Under the pieces are notes generated by a model. That model made no database searches, was not told where the DNA came from, and saw nothing but the letters and a program-made list of their open reading frames with translations. The position numbers and the translations under genes were made by a program. This document shows, in pieces, positions 17,402 through 25,828 of a stretch of 64,000 nucleotides of DNA. Location: the NCBI GenBank assembly GCA_963578475.1, contig CAUZCL010000013.1, forward strand, positions 1-64,000, read 5' to 3'. Position 1 is the stretch's first letter. Every line of letters begins with the position of its first letter. The stretch is from SMYC01 sp963578475. GTDB taxonomy: Bacteria; Acidobacteriota; Vicinamibacteria; Marinacidobacterales; SMYC01.

Positions 17402-17559
17402 ATGAGCTTGGAAAAGGGAACCACCCTCGGTGTGTACGAGATCGTTGCACCATTGGCGCGGGTGGCATGGGAGAAGTGTACCGGGCGCGGGATAGGAAGC
17501 TCGGCCGGTATGTGGCTATCAAGGTGCTCCCCGAAGAGGACTCCCGAGACAAAATGGAG
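17402..17559 (+). pseudogene. Serine/threonine kinase, N-terminal fragment with frameshift
   Basis: Reads MSLEKGTTLGVYEIVAPL in one frame, then GAGGMGEVYRARDRKLGRY and VAIKVLPEEDSRD in another: the glycine loop and Lys region of a Pkn-type kinase. The frame change near 17455 fits loss of one G in the codon before GAGGMG. Homology ends about 50 residues in, and an antitoxin-like gene begins almost at once at 17572. The rest of the kinase has been deleted. Confidence 0.75.
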
Positions 17560-17571
17560 GAATACTGGAGG

Positions 17572-17808
17572 ATGGAGATGGCGACCCTGAACATCAAGAA
17601 CGTTCCCGACTAGCTCTATTCCAGACTCAAGGCGCGAGCGCGCAAGAGCCGTCGTTCACTTTCCCAAGAAGTGCTACAGATCCTCGACGAGGTCACGAAA
17701 CGCCGCGAGTCTGTTTCCATTCTGGAGCTACGTGGGCTCGGAAAAGAGCTCTGGAAGGATGTCGACCCGGCCGAGCACGTGGACGAAGAGCGCCGCTCTT
17801 TGGATTAG
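17572..17808 (+). pseudogene. FitA/VapB-like antitoxin with an amber nonsense codon
   Basis: A 78-codon frame reading MEMATLNIKNVPD, then TAG at 17611-17613, then LYSRLKARARKSRRSLSQEV and LQILDEVTKRRESVS, ending at TAG 17806. The ribbon-helix-helix motif of FitA/Arc-type antitoxins (usually VPDELY.RLK.RA....RSLSQE) is intact on both sides of the stop, in the same frame, and the family has Glu where the TAG sits, so a single GAG-to-TAG change explains it. No PIN-domain toxin follows; the next gene is ubiX on the other strand. A PIN fragment exists 4 kb away (21838) but is not adjacent. It is probably a dead orphan antitoxin. Confidence 0.75.
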
Positions 17809-17865
17809 CCTATAGGAGGGTTGCACGTGCTGCAAATCGGAAGCTACCTGTAAATGCTCCCTTCA

Positions 17866-18450
17866 TTACGACGCACTTCCGGGAGGACCCTCCCAGCGCG
17901 CGAACAAGTCCTTGCCCAGCTCGATGTCGAGCACGTCTAGGACACGATTGACGGTTTGATTAATAAGGTCGTCGATCGTTTTCGGGCGGTGGTAGAAAGC
18001 GGGCATCGGGGGCATCAAGATCGCACCCATCTCCGTGACTTGCGCCATGAGACGCAGGTGTCCGAGGTGAAGCGGGGTCTCGCGGACGACGAGGACGAGC
18101 TTCCGGCGATCCTTCAAAGCCACGTCGGCCGCGCGCAGCAAGAGATTGTCGCTATAGGAGTTGGCGATACCCGACAGCGTCTTCATGGCGCAAGGGATGA
18201 CCACCATCCCCGTCGTCTTGTAGGAGCCCGAAGACAGAGACGCGGAAATATCGCCGAAGCCGTGGACTTCGTTGGCTAGTGCCTCTACGTTGCTCACGCC
18301 GAGGTCGGTTTCGAGGACTATGGTCTTTTTCGCCGCGGGAGTCATTACTAGGTGCGTCTCGACCCCTTCGACCTCCCGCAGCACTTCGAGCATGCGAACG
18401 CCATAGACGACGCCGCTGGCGCCGGAGATGCCGATAATCAGCCGTTTCAA
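17866..18450 (-). CDS. ubiX: Flavin prenyltransferase UbiX
   Basis: A 194-residue homo-oligomeric flavoprotein that prenylates FMN to make the cofactor of UbiD-type decarboxylases. The N-terminal Rossmann motif IIGISGASGVVYGVRML is typical, as are the SGSYKTTGMVVIPCAMKTLSGIA region (S-x-P/C-x-S-M-x-T type) and LVVRETPLHLGHLRLM, followed by PPMPAFYHRPKTIDDLI. Length is normal. Its start overlaps the stop of the PPOX-fold gene upstream (bases 18447-18450), so they are coupled. No ubiD is in the window. It is surrounded by dead genes but has no damage itself. Confidence 0.93.
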   Translation of the reverse strand: MKRLIIGISGASGVVYGVRMLEVLREVEGVETHLVMTPAAKKTIVLETDLGVSNVEALANEVHGFGDISASLSSGSYKTTGMVVIPCAMKTLSGIANSYSDNLLLRAADVALKDRRKLVLVVRETPLHLGHLRLMAQVTEMGAILMPPMPAFYHRPKTIDDLINQTVNRVLDVLDIELGKDLFARWEGPPGSAS

Positions 18451-18899
18451 ATTGCAATCTCCTCACGGTGTCCGAGCTTCACCGAGTTGTCGATAAAGAA
18501 CAGGCGCTCCGGCGTCACTTCGTACCAAGCGATCTTATCGAGCGCCCGAGCGATTTCGGGCGGGGCGTCCGGTCCCACGATCGGAAACTTCGCTCCGTAG
18601 CGCTCGACTGCCATGGATTTGCGCTGGCCTTCGAGTTTCTCACAAGTTCCTTCGAGCTGGATTCCCTGAATCGCGCGCCAGTCGCGATAGTCTTCCTGGA
18701 TCGTAACCGCGACTCGCGGGCTCGCTGCGATGTTGCGACTGTGGCGGCTCGATGGCGCCGACAAGAACTGCAGCGTGAATCCGTCATTCGCGTAGAACAC
18801 AGCCGCGGCCCACACGCCTTCCGGTCCATGGGTGGCGAGCGTCATCACGTTATGGCCCTCCACGTAAGCCGTTGCTTGGTCTCGCAATACTCCGGCCAT
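18447..18899 (-). CDS. PPOX-fold (pyridoxamine 5'-phosphate oxidase-like) flavin-binding protein
   Basis: A 150-residue split-barrel protein: NVMTLATHGPEGVWAAAVFY, then LQFLSAPSSRHSRNIAASPR and VAVTIQEDYRDWRAIQGIQ, the common pattern of small FMN- or F420-binding PPOX-like proteins, with a C-terminal WYEVTPERLFFIDNS. It overlaps ubiX by 4 bases, so it may supply or use reduced flavin near the UbiX reaction, though that is inference. Cytoplasmic; no signal peptide. Confidence 0.82.
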   Translation of the reverse strand: MAGVLRDQATAYVEGHNVMTLATHGPEGVWAAAVFYANDGFTLQFLSAPSSRHSRNIAASPRVAVTIQEDYRDWRAIQGIQLEGTCEKLEGQRKSMAVERYGAKFPIVGPDAPPEIARALDKIAWYEVTPERLFFIDNSVKLGHREEIAI

Positions 18900-19102
18900 A
18901 CGCTTCTCACGGCTTCTGGCGTGAGCCTAGGCGAGTATCAGGTTCGAGCGACATGAACGACGATCTTAAGACGACAACGGTCCGTGAGCAACCGCATCCA
19001 TTCCTCGGTATCAACTCTGCCGCGATCCGCTAGCTCGACGCTTGATATCGACCTAAGTAAATTGGAGCCTTCCACCAAATTTGTGGGTAGAAACCGTTTG
19101 CG

Positions 19103-19121
19103 GTCTCGTTCTGAACGAGAC
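19103..19121. repeat. 19-base palindrome GTCTCGTT-CTG-AACGAGAC
   Basis: Perfect 8-base arms around a CTG centre. No T-run follows. With the AT-rich palindrome 43 bases away (centre to centre) it could be an operator pair or an old terminator. Confidence 0.55.
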
Positions 19122-19145
19122 GGCCACGGGATGCAGCTCAAGACA

Positions 19146-19164
19146 TTTTGAATCGGATTCAAAA
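19146..19164. promoter_or_regulatory. 19-base palindrome TTTTGAATC-G-GATTCAAAA
   Basis: Perfect 9-base arms around a single G, AT-rich within GC-rich DNA, the usual form of a TetR/MarR-type operator. No intact regulator gene is next to it. Confidence 0.5.
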
Positions 19165-19381
19165 ACACTTGGGTTCGTTGACGAATGTATCGAGGTCGAA
19201 GTGCGATCGAGGAAACGTTAGAGGAGGCGAGCCTTTATCCCGACCGTGACGCGAGCGCACACGTGTGCACTCAGGATGAAAGCACCGTCCCTCTCGAGCC
19301 GAGCTCGTCGAGCTCTTGGGTCTCATTCGCGCAAGCCGCTCTTGTCTCTCGATGCTGCGGCCATGTTGCTCCGACGGCCGG

Positions 19382-21417
19382 CTAGTTGCCGCCGGGATCC
19401 GTTTGCGCCACCAGCTCGTTCCAATTAGTGATGACATGAATCCGGGAACGGTCGAGATCTACCGGCTCCCCGGCCATCACGAATCGTTTTCCGTCAGGTG
19501 AAATATCGTAATTGAGCCCGCAGCCTGCTTCAGGCCAAAAGTTTTCCTTAAAAAGAACGCGCGGCGAGGTGACGGAGATCGTAGGGCCGTCGATTACATC
19601 GACGACCATGACCCTAGAACCAATCCGATAGAAGAGATCTCGTCCATCTCGTGACCAAAGCGGCGCCGAACCACCTTCCGTCTTCCGTTGAGATAGGAAC
19701 GGTTCGTTCCAGAGTCGGATAGGGCGTGACGTAGACTTCGTCTCGACCTGTCGCATTGGAAGAGTAGGCGAGAAACCGATCATCCGTGGACAGGCTGGCC
19801 GACTACTCGTTGAAAGCGGTCGCGATGAGAGGGCGCATCTCGCCGTCCGCGGGCGTCCATACCAAGATGTTGCCACTGGTCTCCGGATCGAGCTCGAAGA
19901 CGAGTAGCTCATGGCCATCCGAGGTCCAGGCGATTGGATACTGCCGATTCTGAGACGGGCTATCTTCAAGAAAGCGCCCCTGTGCCTGGCCGTCGACGCG
20001 TAGCTCGTAGAGACTCTTAGTTTGATTGTCGGCGCCGAACGAGCCGAAGACCAAACGCTCTCCGTCCGGCGACCAACGTGGGACGAAGCTGTCACCCTCA
20101 GTTGCCAGTCTCGTTCGGGTGCCACCCTCGAGATCGTAGATCCAACTGTCACCTTGCGATGCCGCCAACCGGTTCCCGTCGGGTGACAACTTCGGATAAA
20201 GGGATGGCCCTGACTGCTGCGTAATCGCCGTCCGCCGACCATCGCGGTCGACCCAAACCGGCGACAAGTGGACGATACCTCCAGGCAAATAGATAAGTGT
20301 TCCCGTCTCCGAAATGGCAAAGTGCTCCTGCTGCGTATTCGCGTAAGGATGTGATAGCACGTTGTCCATGACTGGCCTTGCCGCACCTCGAACTTCGAGG
20401 TTCTCTAGGTCGAACGGAACCGCCCAAAGTCCGCCACCTTGTCCATAGACCAGGTGGTTCGGTGGAAGAAACCTGACGCGTCCACTGGCGGGCAAGAGTC
20501 TGCGATGCTCGCCCGTTTCGAGCGACCCCACCGCGGCGAACCACCCCAGGTCCGTTGCCCCCACCTAAAAAAGCACGTGCTTCCCCCCGGGGAGCCGTGT
20601 CGGAAAGAGGTGAATACGCTCGTCTGGCGCCGTCTCGGTCCAAATCTCCGGCTCGCCGCCCTCTGCCGAGACTCGAGAAAGGCCGTGAGTGTTCGTCTCG
20701 GGTGCGAATACGATGACATCGTCATTAGCCCACGCGGCCCCGCCGAACAACCCCGCCGGCGACGCACAAATGACGAGCGGCGCGCCACCCTGGATGGTCA
20801 CTTTTTGCAGTTTGCCGTCCGCGTGGAAGCCCACCCACTGCCCGTCGGGAGAGAAGAATGGATGGGCGGCCCCCTAGGTGCCGTTGAGCGCGCGCACTTC
20901 GAAGCTGTCGAAACTTCGCAAGTAGAGTCGGCGCGCTCCGTCGTCGTCGCCGACGTAGACGAGATGTTTTCCATCGCGAGAGATCGCTATCGGTGCTTCA
21001 GTGCCATTTATCTAAAGCCGTTGGCCGTCGCGCAAAGCGATAGCGAAGTGAACCGGTACGGGCGGCGCGGGGCTCGACGAGAACCAGAAAGCAGCGACAA
21101 CGACACCAGTCGCGACAAGCGCCAGCACCGCCGGTTTCAGCCAGGAAAAACTCCGCGATCGAGTCTCCCCGTTCGAGGCCTTCGCCGTAGCACTTTCCGT
21201 CCAAAGCCACCGCAACTGCCGACCGACATCACCCGTGCTCTGCCACCGCTCGTCGCGCTCCTTGGTGAGACAAGTATGAACGACAAAGTCCATCGCTCGC
21301 GGTGTCGACCCTTTCAGCGTCGAGACAGGAACTGACGAGGTAGTCGGTCCCGTCTTCCTCGCCAACGTCGTAGAGCGTGCAAATATTCTGGTGGTTCAGC
21401 TGCGAGATCGCTCCCAA
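19382..21417 (-). pseudogene. Serine/threonine kinase with PD40 propeller, broken by deletion, ambers and a frameshift
   Basis: Order on the minus strand: kinase N-lobe piece AISQLNHQNICTLYDVGEE (21417), a deletion removing HRD and DFG, then kinase end CLTKERDERWQSTGDVG, a membrane segment LKPAVLALVATGVVVAAFWF, and PD40 propeller blades such as HPFFSPDGQWVGFHADG and PKLSPDGNRLA, ending NYDISPDGKRFVMAGEP. From 21365 to 19803 a single frame is kept, interrupted only by four TAG codons (21012, 20874, 20565, 19803); a frame change follows near 19690. At 20874 the usual residue is Glu (NGT-E-GAAHPFF). The intact type is a common acidobacterial membrane receptor kinase. Confidence 0.88.
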
Positions 21418-21792
21418 AAATCAAGACCGCGCCCGAGTCTTTCAGCTTGCGGAACGCGTAGGCGCCGAGCGAACGTTCCTTGCCGATACGCTCTTCCATC
21501 CACCGCATGTCGTCGGAGACGTGGTACGGGTTAATCTCGGTGACGAGATTGAGCTCGCCGAAGCGCTTGATGTCGTCGGGTGGACCACCTGCGCGTGGAT
21601 GACGCGCCACCGGTGATCGGAATCGACCATATTCGCTTCGGTGAGAACGCGCTCATAGATGTCCAGGATGATGCGATTGCCGAGATCGCCAATAGCGTGA
21701 ATGTGAGGAGGGACGCCGGTGGGCAGCCACTGCTTGATCTATTGCTCCATTTGTCCCGGCGGGAAGGCCGTGTAGTTGTCGTTCGATTTGCG
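21418..21792 (-). pseudogene. YtcJ-like amidohydrolase, internal fragment
   Basis: Reads, on the minus strand, PPHIHAIGDLGNRIILDIYE and HRWRVIHAQVVHP in one frame, then DDIKRFGELNLVTEINPYHV and GAVLIFGSD in another. These are the metal-site His (HAIGD), the second His region (HAQ) and the final Asp (FGSD) of exported TIM-barrel amidohydrolases of the Amidohydro_3 group. There is an in-frame TAG at 21739-21741 and a frameshift near 21605. The fragment runs directly into the kinase remnant at 21418 with no gap, so one deletion cut both genes. N-terminal and C-terminal parts are missing. Confidence 0.72.
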
Positions 21793-21837
21793 AAGTTGAA
21801 GCGTTTGCTAGTTCCGACGCCGTCAACTTTGATTTCA

Positions 21838-22020
21838 GTCGGCCGGGCATGTCATCGACTGCGCAGCTCCGGCAAACTCGACCCCGTTCATCCGAAACAT
21901 TACAACGAAATATCCATTGCTTCTTTAGCACGGCAAATAGGCGCGACGGTGATTACCCACAACACTCGAGACTTCTCGACAATCCAAAGTGTTATAGATT
22001 TCGAGTTCGAACTACCGTAG
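21838..22020 (+). pseudogene. PIN-domain (VapC-like) toxin, C-terminal fragment
   Basis: The last 45 or so codons of the open frame read HYNEISIASLARQIGATVIT then HNTRDFSTIQSVIDFEFELP. This is the C-terminal third of PIN-domain endoribonucleases, including the IGATVIT and N.RDF elements around the last acidic residue. Upstream codons do not match the family. The first catalytic Asp is missing, so it is inactive. It lies on the opposite strand to the amidohydrolase remnant. It is one of two toxin-antitoxin relics in this stretch; the other is the antitoxin at 17572. Confidence 0.65.
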
Positions 22021-22123
22021 CGCAACTTCAGGTACTGTCAAGTTGACGTTGCGCGAGCAAGTCGGCGCCGCCAGGGGGGAGTGGCCTGCCTCATGTGAGT
22101 CACGGCGGAGCAGTTCATCCTGA

Positions 22124-22528
22124 CTAATACTCCACGCTCAGCCGAAACCGAACGCCCGCCGCTTCCGCCGCCTCGAGCACCGCTCGCATCGCCCGGAGAC
22201 CTTCGCGGATGGCCGCGGCCTCTCTGACTTCGTCCGGGTTCTCCTCTATAAAGTCTTGGATGGCTTCCACCACTTCGAGGCCGCTTGCGCAGGAGAACCA
22301 TCGTCCTGTCGGGTCGCCACCGGTGGGGGCGTCGAATTTCATGTCCGCGGCGAGGGTCTCCGCTTCGTCGTGCGAGAACGCGACGAACTCGCCGAGACCG
22401 GGAAGATCCATTTCGTGCGCTGCCGCGTCCAGCGTGTGACGCTCGGCGGCTAGCGCGCGCCCGTCGACCTTCCGCGGTTCGATCCCGTCGAGCTCACGTT
22501 CCAATACAACAACATAACCAAGTCCCAA
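22124..22528 (-). CDS. Conserved hypothetical protein
   Basis: A 134-residue acidic protein starting at TTG 22528, supported by GGAGG 5 bases upstream. The opening GLGYVVVLERELDGIEP and later GRWFSCASGLEVVEAIQDFI and ENPDEVREAAAIREGLRAM recall a widespread small family of unknown function (globular, no signal, no membrane segment). I cannot name the family with certainty. It appears intact between broken genes, with full-length coding pattern and a good ribosome site. It could be an immunity or housekeeping protein; nothing in the context decides. Confidence 0.6.
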   Translation of the reverse strand: MGLGYVVVLERELDGIEPRKVDGRALAAERHTLDAAAHEMDLPGLGEFVAFSHDEAETLAADMKFDAPTGGDPTGRWFSCASGLEVVEAIQDFIEENPDEVREAAAIREGLRAMRAVLEAAEAAGVRFRLSVEY

Positions 22529-22547
22529 GTGTTCCTCCAGTTGATGG

Positions 22548-23196
22548 CTAGTTCTCTACCGGCGCACGGCGTTTCAGCTCCTCCGCCCAGTTGAGAACGA
22601 GGTGGAGCCGCGCCGGCCCAGAGTCGCCCTCTCTTTCGATCATCAAGAACCGCTGGCTGTCGGGCGAAACGTCGTAGTTGGTATTTCCGAACCCGGATTC
22701 GAATCGCCCGGCATCGAAAAGCGGCTGCGCTTTTCCTGCGTGAAACGTACGCTCGTTCTCGATGGGCACCACCATCATCTGGTCGAGTTGGCGGTAGAAG
22801 AGCTCACGGCCGTCGGGGGACCACATGGGCTCGGTTCCGCCATCGCTCGAAAGGAGCTCCCTTTGGCCGGGGCCGGGAAAGGGTTGCACGTAGATCTCCA
22901 TTCGGCCCGACGCGTTGGACTGGTAGGCGAGCCATCGCCCGTCAGGAGAGAATCTCGGTGCTCGCTCATCAAAGGGCGCTTCAAGAAGGGGTGAGGGGTT
23001 CGCCGTCCTGCGGAAGCAACCAGAGGTCGTGTACTCCAGAGCCGGTGCGGTGCAAGAAAACCATGGTTGAGCCATCGGGGGCCCATACACCGTTAGAGAA
23101 AAACTCTCCGTCTTCTGTTTCCAAAGGCGCGCCGCACGCCGTCAGGCCTATCATCATTAGGAGCAAAGCCTCTCCCGCGTCCAGTCGTATCAGCAT
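22548..23196 (-). pseudogene. PD40/TolB-like propeller, C-terminal fragment with frameshift
   Basis: Reads NGVWAPDGSTMVFLHRTGSG and HDLWLLPQDGEPLTP in one frame, then DERAPRFSPDGRWLAYQSNA, GGTEPMWSPDGRELFYRQ and NYDVSPDSQRFLMIEREGD in another, ending ELKRRAPVEN. The SPDG-x-x-x-x-F/Y blades are those of the C-terminal half of acidobacterial kinase-PD40 receptors; the kinase and membrane parts are missing. The frame changes near 22985. It is a second, independent relic of the same family as 19382-21417, with clearly different sequence. Confidence 0.8.
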
Positions 23197-23240
23197 GGAG
23201 AGTCATCATACCCGACGAAACGCCGCTGGGCTCACACCAA

Positions 23241-23577
23241 CTAAGGGAGCAGCTCGCGGCTGCGAATTTTTAGATCGGGCCAAGCTACAGGACTGGTCGC
23301 TTCATCAGGTCCCGCGATGGTGCGGGAGCGGTAATTCCCGTCCTCCGGATCGCGGTACACCCCCACGACATCCTCGACGAGATTGACGATCCAGTATTCG
23401 GGGATGCCTGCGTCCGCGTAAAGCGACGCTTTGGCGGTCCGGTCGTACTCGAGTGAGGAATCCGAAACCTCGATAACCAGCAACGGTTCGTTGTCTGAGG
23501 TGCCGTAGCTCTGCGGGTCCGGGCTCGATACGACGCACAAATCCGGCTCGGGCTCCGAGTGCAATCGGCAACCGTTT
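23241..23577 (-). pseudogene. Uma2-family endonuclease-like protein, 5' truncated
   Basis: Reads PDLCVVSSPDPQSYGTSDNE, PLLVIEVSDSSLEYDRTAK and YADAGIPEYWIVNLVEDVV, the PD-(D/E)xK-like core of Uma2 (DUF820) proteins: PD...V, E-x-SDSS-x-x-YD-x-x-K, and LYA-x-AGI-x-EYWIV. Intact members have about 180-200 residues; here the first 70 are absent and the upstream codons belong to another frame without a family match. Function of Uma2 proteins is poorly known. A TACAAT hexamer lies upstream (23597-23602) without a convincing partner hexamer. Confidence 0.7.
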
Positions 23578-23650
23578 CGACCATTTGAGCCCTATTGTAC
23601 CACATGAAAGTGAGCTCCCGAGCGGTGGCTCCCGTACACAATGGTGGGAT

Positions 23651-24300
23651 CTAATTCTGGCCCCGACGAAACGTGGCTGGGCTCACACCGAATCGTTCTG
23701 CAAACCGACGGGTGAACGAAGGTAACGATTGATAGCCGGACCGCAATCCCATCTCAGCGACGCTCGAGCCCGTTTGCTTCAGCCACTGCCTTGCTTTTTG
23801 CAGCCGCCAATCGGTCAAGTACTGCATCGGCGTTTGATTGAGCACGTCCTTGAATCGCCGCGCGAACTGCGTGCGCGACATGCCGGCTGTTTCGGCCAGC
23901 CGGCTAATCGTCCAATCGTCTTAAAAATGTTCATGCATGGTATGAATCGCGGCCCGTAGCTTCTTATCGGTGATTGTCATCAAAAACGGATTACCATCGC
24001 TAGACGACGATCTGAGTTGATGCCGAATCCCCTGAATGAATAGCACTTCAATGAGCCGGCTAATGATGTCTCGCATGCCCACGTCGGCTAGGTTGGCCTC
24101 CATCGCGTCACGCGTACGGCCTTGGCCAGCCATGGGGAATCGCCCGTCGATTGCGCCCCCAAAATGATGATCGGGGGCAGCCCAAGGAACAGTGGGTGAT
24201 TCAGCTGCTCATCAAAACTGCAGAACCCGCACACCAAACGACATTGCGGTCCATGGTCTCGACTGCCATATCTGAGAACCCCATCGCTATCTGGATTGTC
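23651..24300 (-). pseudogene. AraC-family regulator with cupin N-terminus, broken
   Basis: Minus-strand pieces: CRLVCGFCSFDEQLNHPLFL, then GMRDIISRLIEVLFIQGIR of the AraC_binding_2/cupin-6 sensor, an in-frame TAA at 23921-23923, then DDWTISRLAETAGMSRTQFA and RSGYQSLPSFTRRFAERFG with both helix-turn-helix units. The frame changes near 24118, and the first part of the sensor is missing where it meets the cysK remnant head to head near 24300. The TAA stands where relatives usually have an acidic or polar residue. Confidence 0.8.
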
Positions 24301-24306
24301 ATCATT

Positions 24307-24804
24307 CATCAAGACCAACTCAACAATGCCGACGCGTTATCTTGCTACCGTATGATGGGCGATGAGATTTGGAGCCAGACAAGCGGCAAAATCGACGCTT
24401 TCGTGCAGAGTGTTGGCACCGCCGCTTCCGTGCGGGGCACGGCCGAATCTTTGCGCAAGCACAACCCGGATATTTCTATCGTTGCCGTTGAGCCGAGCGA
24501 ATCTGCCGTGCTCTCCGGCGAAAAAACAGGCGTTCATAAGATCGAAGGTGTTGGTGCCGGTTTCGTGGTGCCGCTGTGGGACCTATCAATCGTGACTGAG
24601 ATTGCCAAGGTCTCCAGAGACGACGCGATGCCGATGGCTCGGCGGTTGGCACGAGAGGAGGCGTTGTTCGCGGGAACATCGACGGGCGCCAATGTCCTCG
24701 CGGCGCCCGACATCCCCAACCGGCTCGGCCCCGATGCGACCGTCGTCACATTGATGGTCGATTATGGAATTAAGTATTTGAGCACCGTCCTCTACAAGAA
24801 GTAA
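24307..24804 (+). pseudogene. Cysteine synthase, C-terminal fragment
   Basis: Begins abruptly with DQLNNADALSCYRMMGDEIW and continues GKIDAFVQSVGTAASVRG and LFAGTSTGANVLAA, the second half of an O-acetylserine sulfhydrylase-type PLP enzyme. The N-terminal half with the PLP lysine and substrate loop is missing, so it is inactive. From 24307 on the frame is clean to the natural TAA at 24802. The join with the AraC gene has removed the 5' ends of both, which face each other. Loss of cysteine synthase here fits the idea that sulfate activation in this window serves sulfation, but other copies may exist elsewhere. Confidence 0.82.
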
Positions 24805-24808
24805 GACG

Positions 24809-25816
24809 CTAGGGGCGGAGCGTGCTCAATCCGACGAAAGCGCCGCCGTTCTCGCGGCACAGAAGCCGCATCAGCGTCGCGAAGCGAACGCCGGTATTCT
24901 CCTGAAAGCCGATGCGCGAGAACATGACGGGAAAGCCGATGGCGTGGATGCGCACGAGTCGATTGCCATCGCGGTCTTTCTCGTTGATGCGGTCCACCGT
25001 TTCGACGACGGCTGCCATCGAATCACCCGAGAACTCGTCGCCGAAGACGTAGAGGCTTACCTTTTTGTTCGGGGAAGCGAAGGCGCGGATGGCGCGGGTG
25101 ATCCCTTCCACCGGGCTCGAGTTACTGAAGGGAACCCATCCGCGCAGCCGATCGAGAATGATGCGGCGTCGGCCCGGGGTGTCGGGTATCCATTTTCCGG
25201 AATAGTTCCGGAACATGTATTGGCCCATGTCGTTCATGACCTGGATGCCTTTGACCTTGGGGTAGATGTTCAGGACTTCTTCCATCTTCTTCTGGACGAG
25301 CGGCCATGCATAGTTGTGCATGCTCCCGGAGGTGTCGATGATAAATATGATGTACTCGCTGTCTACGGGGATGCCGCCAATCGTCGCATCGGTTTTGGGG
25401 CGACGATAGCTCCGTCCTAGAAGTCTCTGCATCTCGGCGGTGAGGTCCTGCTGGGCGGCGAGAAGGCGCCCTTCGACGATATCGTTGATCTCGGAGAGCT
25501 GCTCGGTCGCGGCGTATTTTCCTTGGATTTTGGAGAGGTCGCCGCGGAGGCGCGCAATGGCTTCGCGCTCGGTCGATACTTGCTCGACTTTCGTTTTCAG
25601 ATCCCTATCGAGGACATTGGTCTCGCCGCGGATCTCGTAGAGCTCTTCTTGAAGTTTGGCGACGAGTCCCTCGAGTTCTGTGCGGATGTCCTCGAGGGCT
25701 CGAGGCTCACCAATCTTCGTGAGTACGAGGAGCAGAATGATCGCGCCAAAGCCACAGCAGATGACGTCGAGGAAAGAAAGACTGAAGCCGTCGAAGTTCC
25801 GGTCTCGTTTTTTCAT
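24809..25816 (-). CDS. Membrane-anchored VWA protein with MotB/ExbD-like N-terminus (B)
   Basis: 335 residues. Residues 11-34 are one membrane segment, FSLSFLDVICCGFGAIILLL, with Asp17 at its start; this resembles the MotB/ExbD segment in which an Asp carries protons. Residues 40-130 are a charged helical, probably coiled-coil, stalk. A von Willebrand A domain begins near 150 with the metal-site motif DTSGS at 161-165 and later VSLYVFGDEFSGDSM. With an inside-to-outside topology the VWA domain would be in the periplasm. It is the last gene of the nine-gene operon, 12 bases after a second protein of the same design. It probably pairs with the MotA-like protein at 28329-29126. Confidence 0.8.
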   Translation of the reverse strand: MKKRDRNFDGFSLSFLDVICCGFGAIILLLVLTKIGEPRALEDIRTELEGLVAKLQEELYEIRGETNVLDRDLKTKVEQVSTEREAIARLRGDLSKIQGKYAATEQLSEINDIVEGRLLAAQQDLTAEMQRLLGRSYRRPKTDATIGGIPVDSEYIIFIIDTSGSMHNYAWPLVQKKMEEVLNIYPKVKGIQVMNDMGQYMFRNYSGKWIPDTPGRRRIILDRLRGWVPFSNSSPVEGITRAIRAFASPNKKVSLYVFGDEFSGDSMAAVVETVDRINEKDRDGNRLVRIHAIGFPVMFSRIGFQENTGVRFATLMRLLCRENGGAFVGLSTLRP

Positions 25817-25828
25817 GGTTAATGGTTT

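Larger units (their letters stand above)
18900..19381. other. Non-coding stretch with two 19-base palindromes
   Basis: About 480 bases between the PPOX gene start and the end of the broken PD40 gene hold no frame I can relate to a protein family; short open frames on both strands look like chance. The only structure found is the pair of palindromes listed separately (19103-19121 and 19146-19164). It is probably a remnant of lost genes plus an old control region. Confidence 0.6.

Noticed and set aside
17814..17853. A short toxin gene after the antitoxin (AGGAGG followed by TTG/GTG)
   Set aside because: The frame stops after about 10 codons and has no PIN-domain start; at most a trace of a lost toxin.
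22450..22500. GGTTCGATCCC, resembling a tRNA T-arm
   Set aside because: No matching acceptor, D or anticodon stems around it, and it lies inside the 134-residue coding region.
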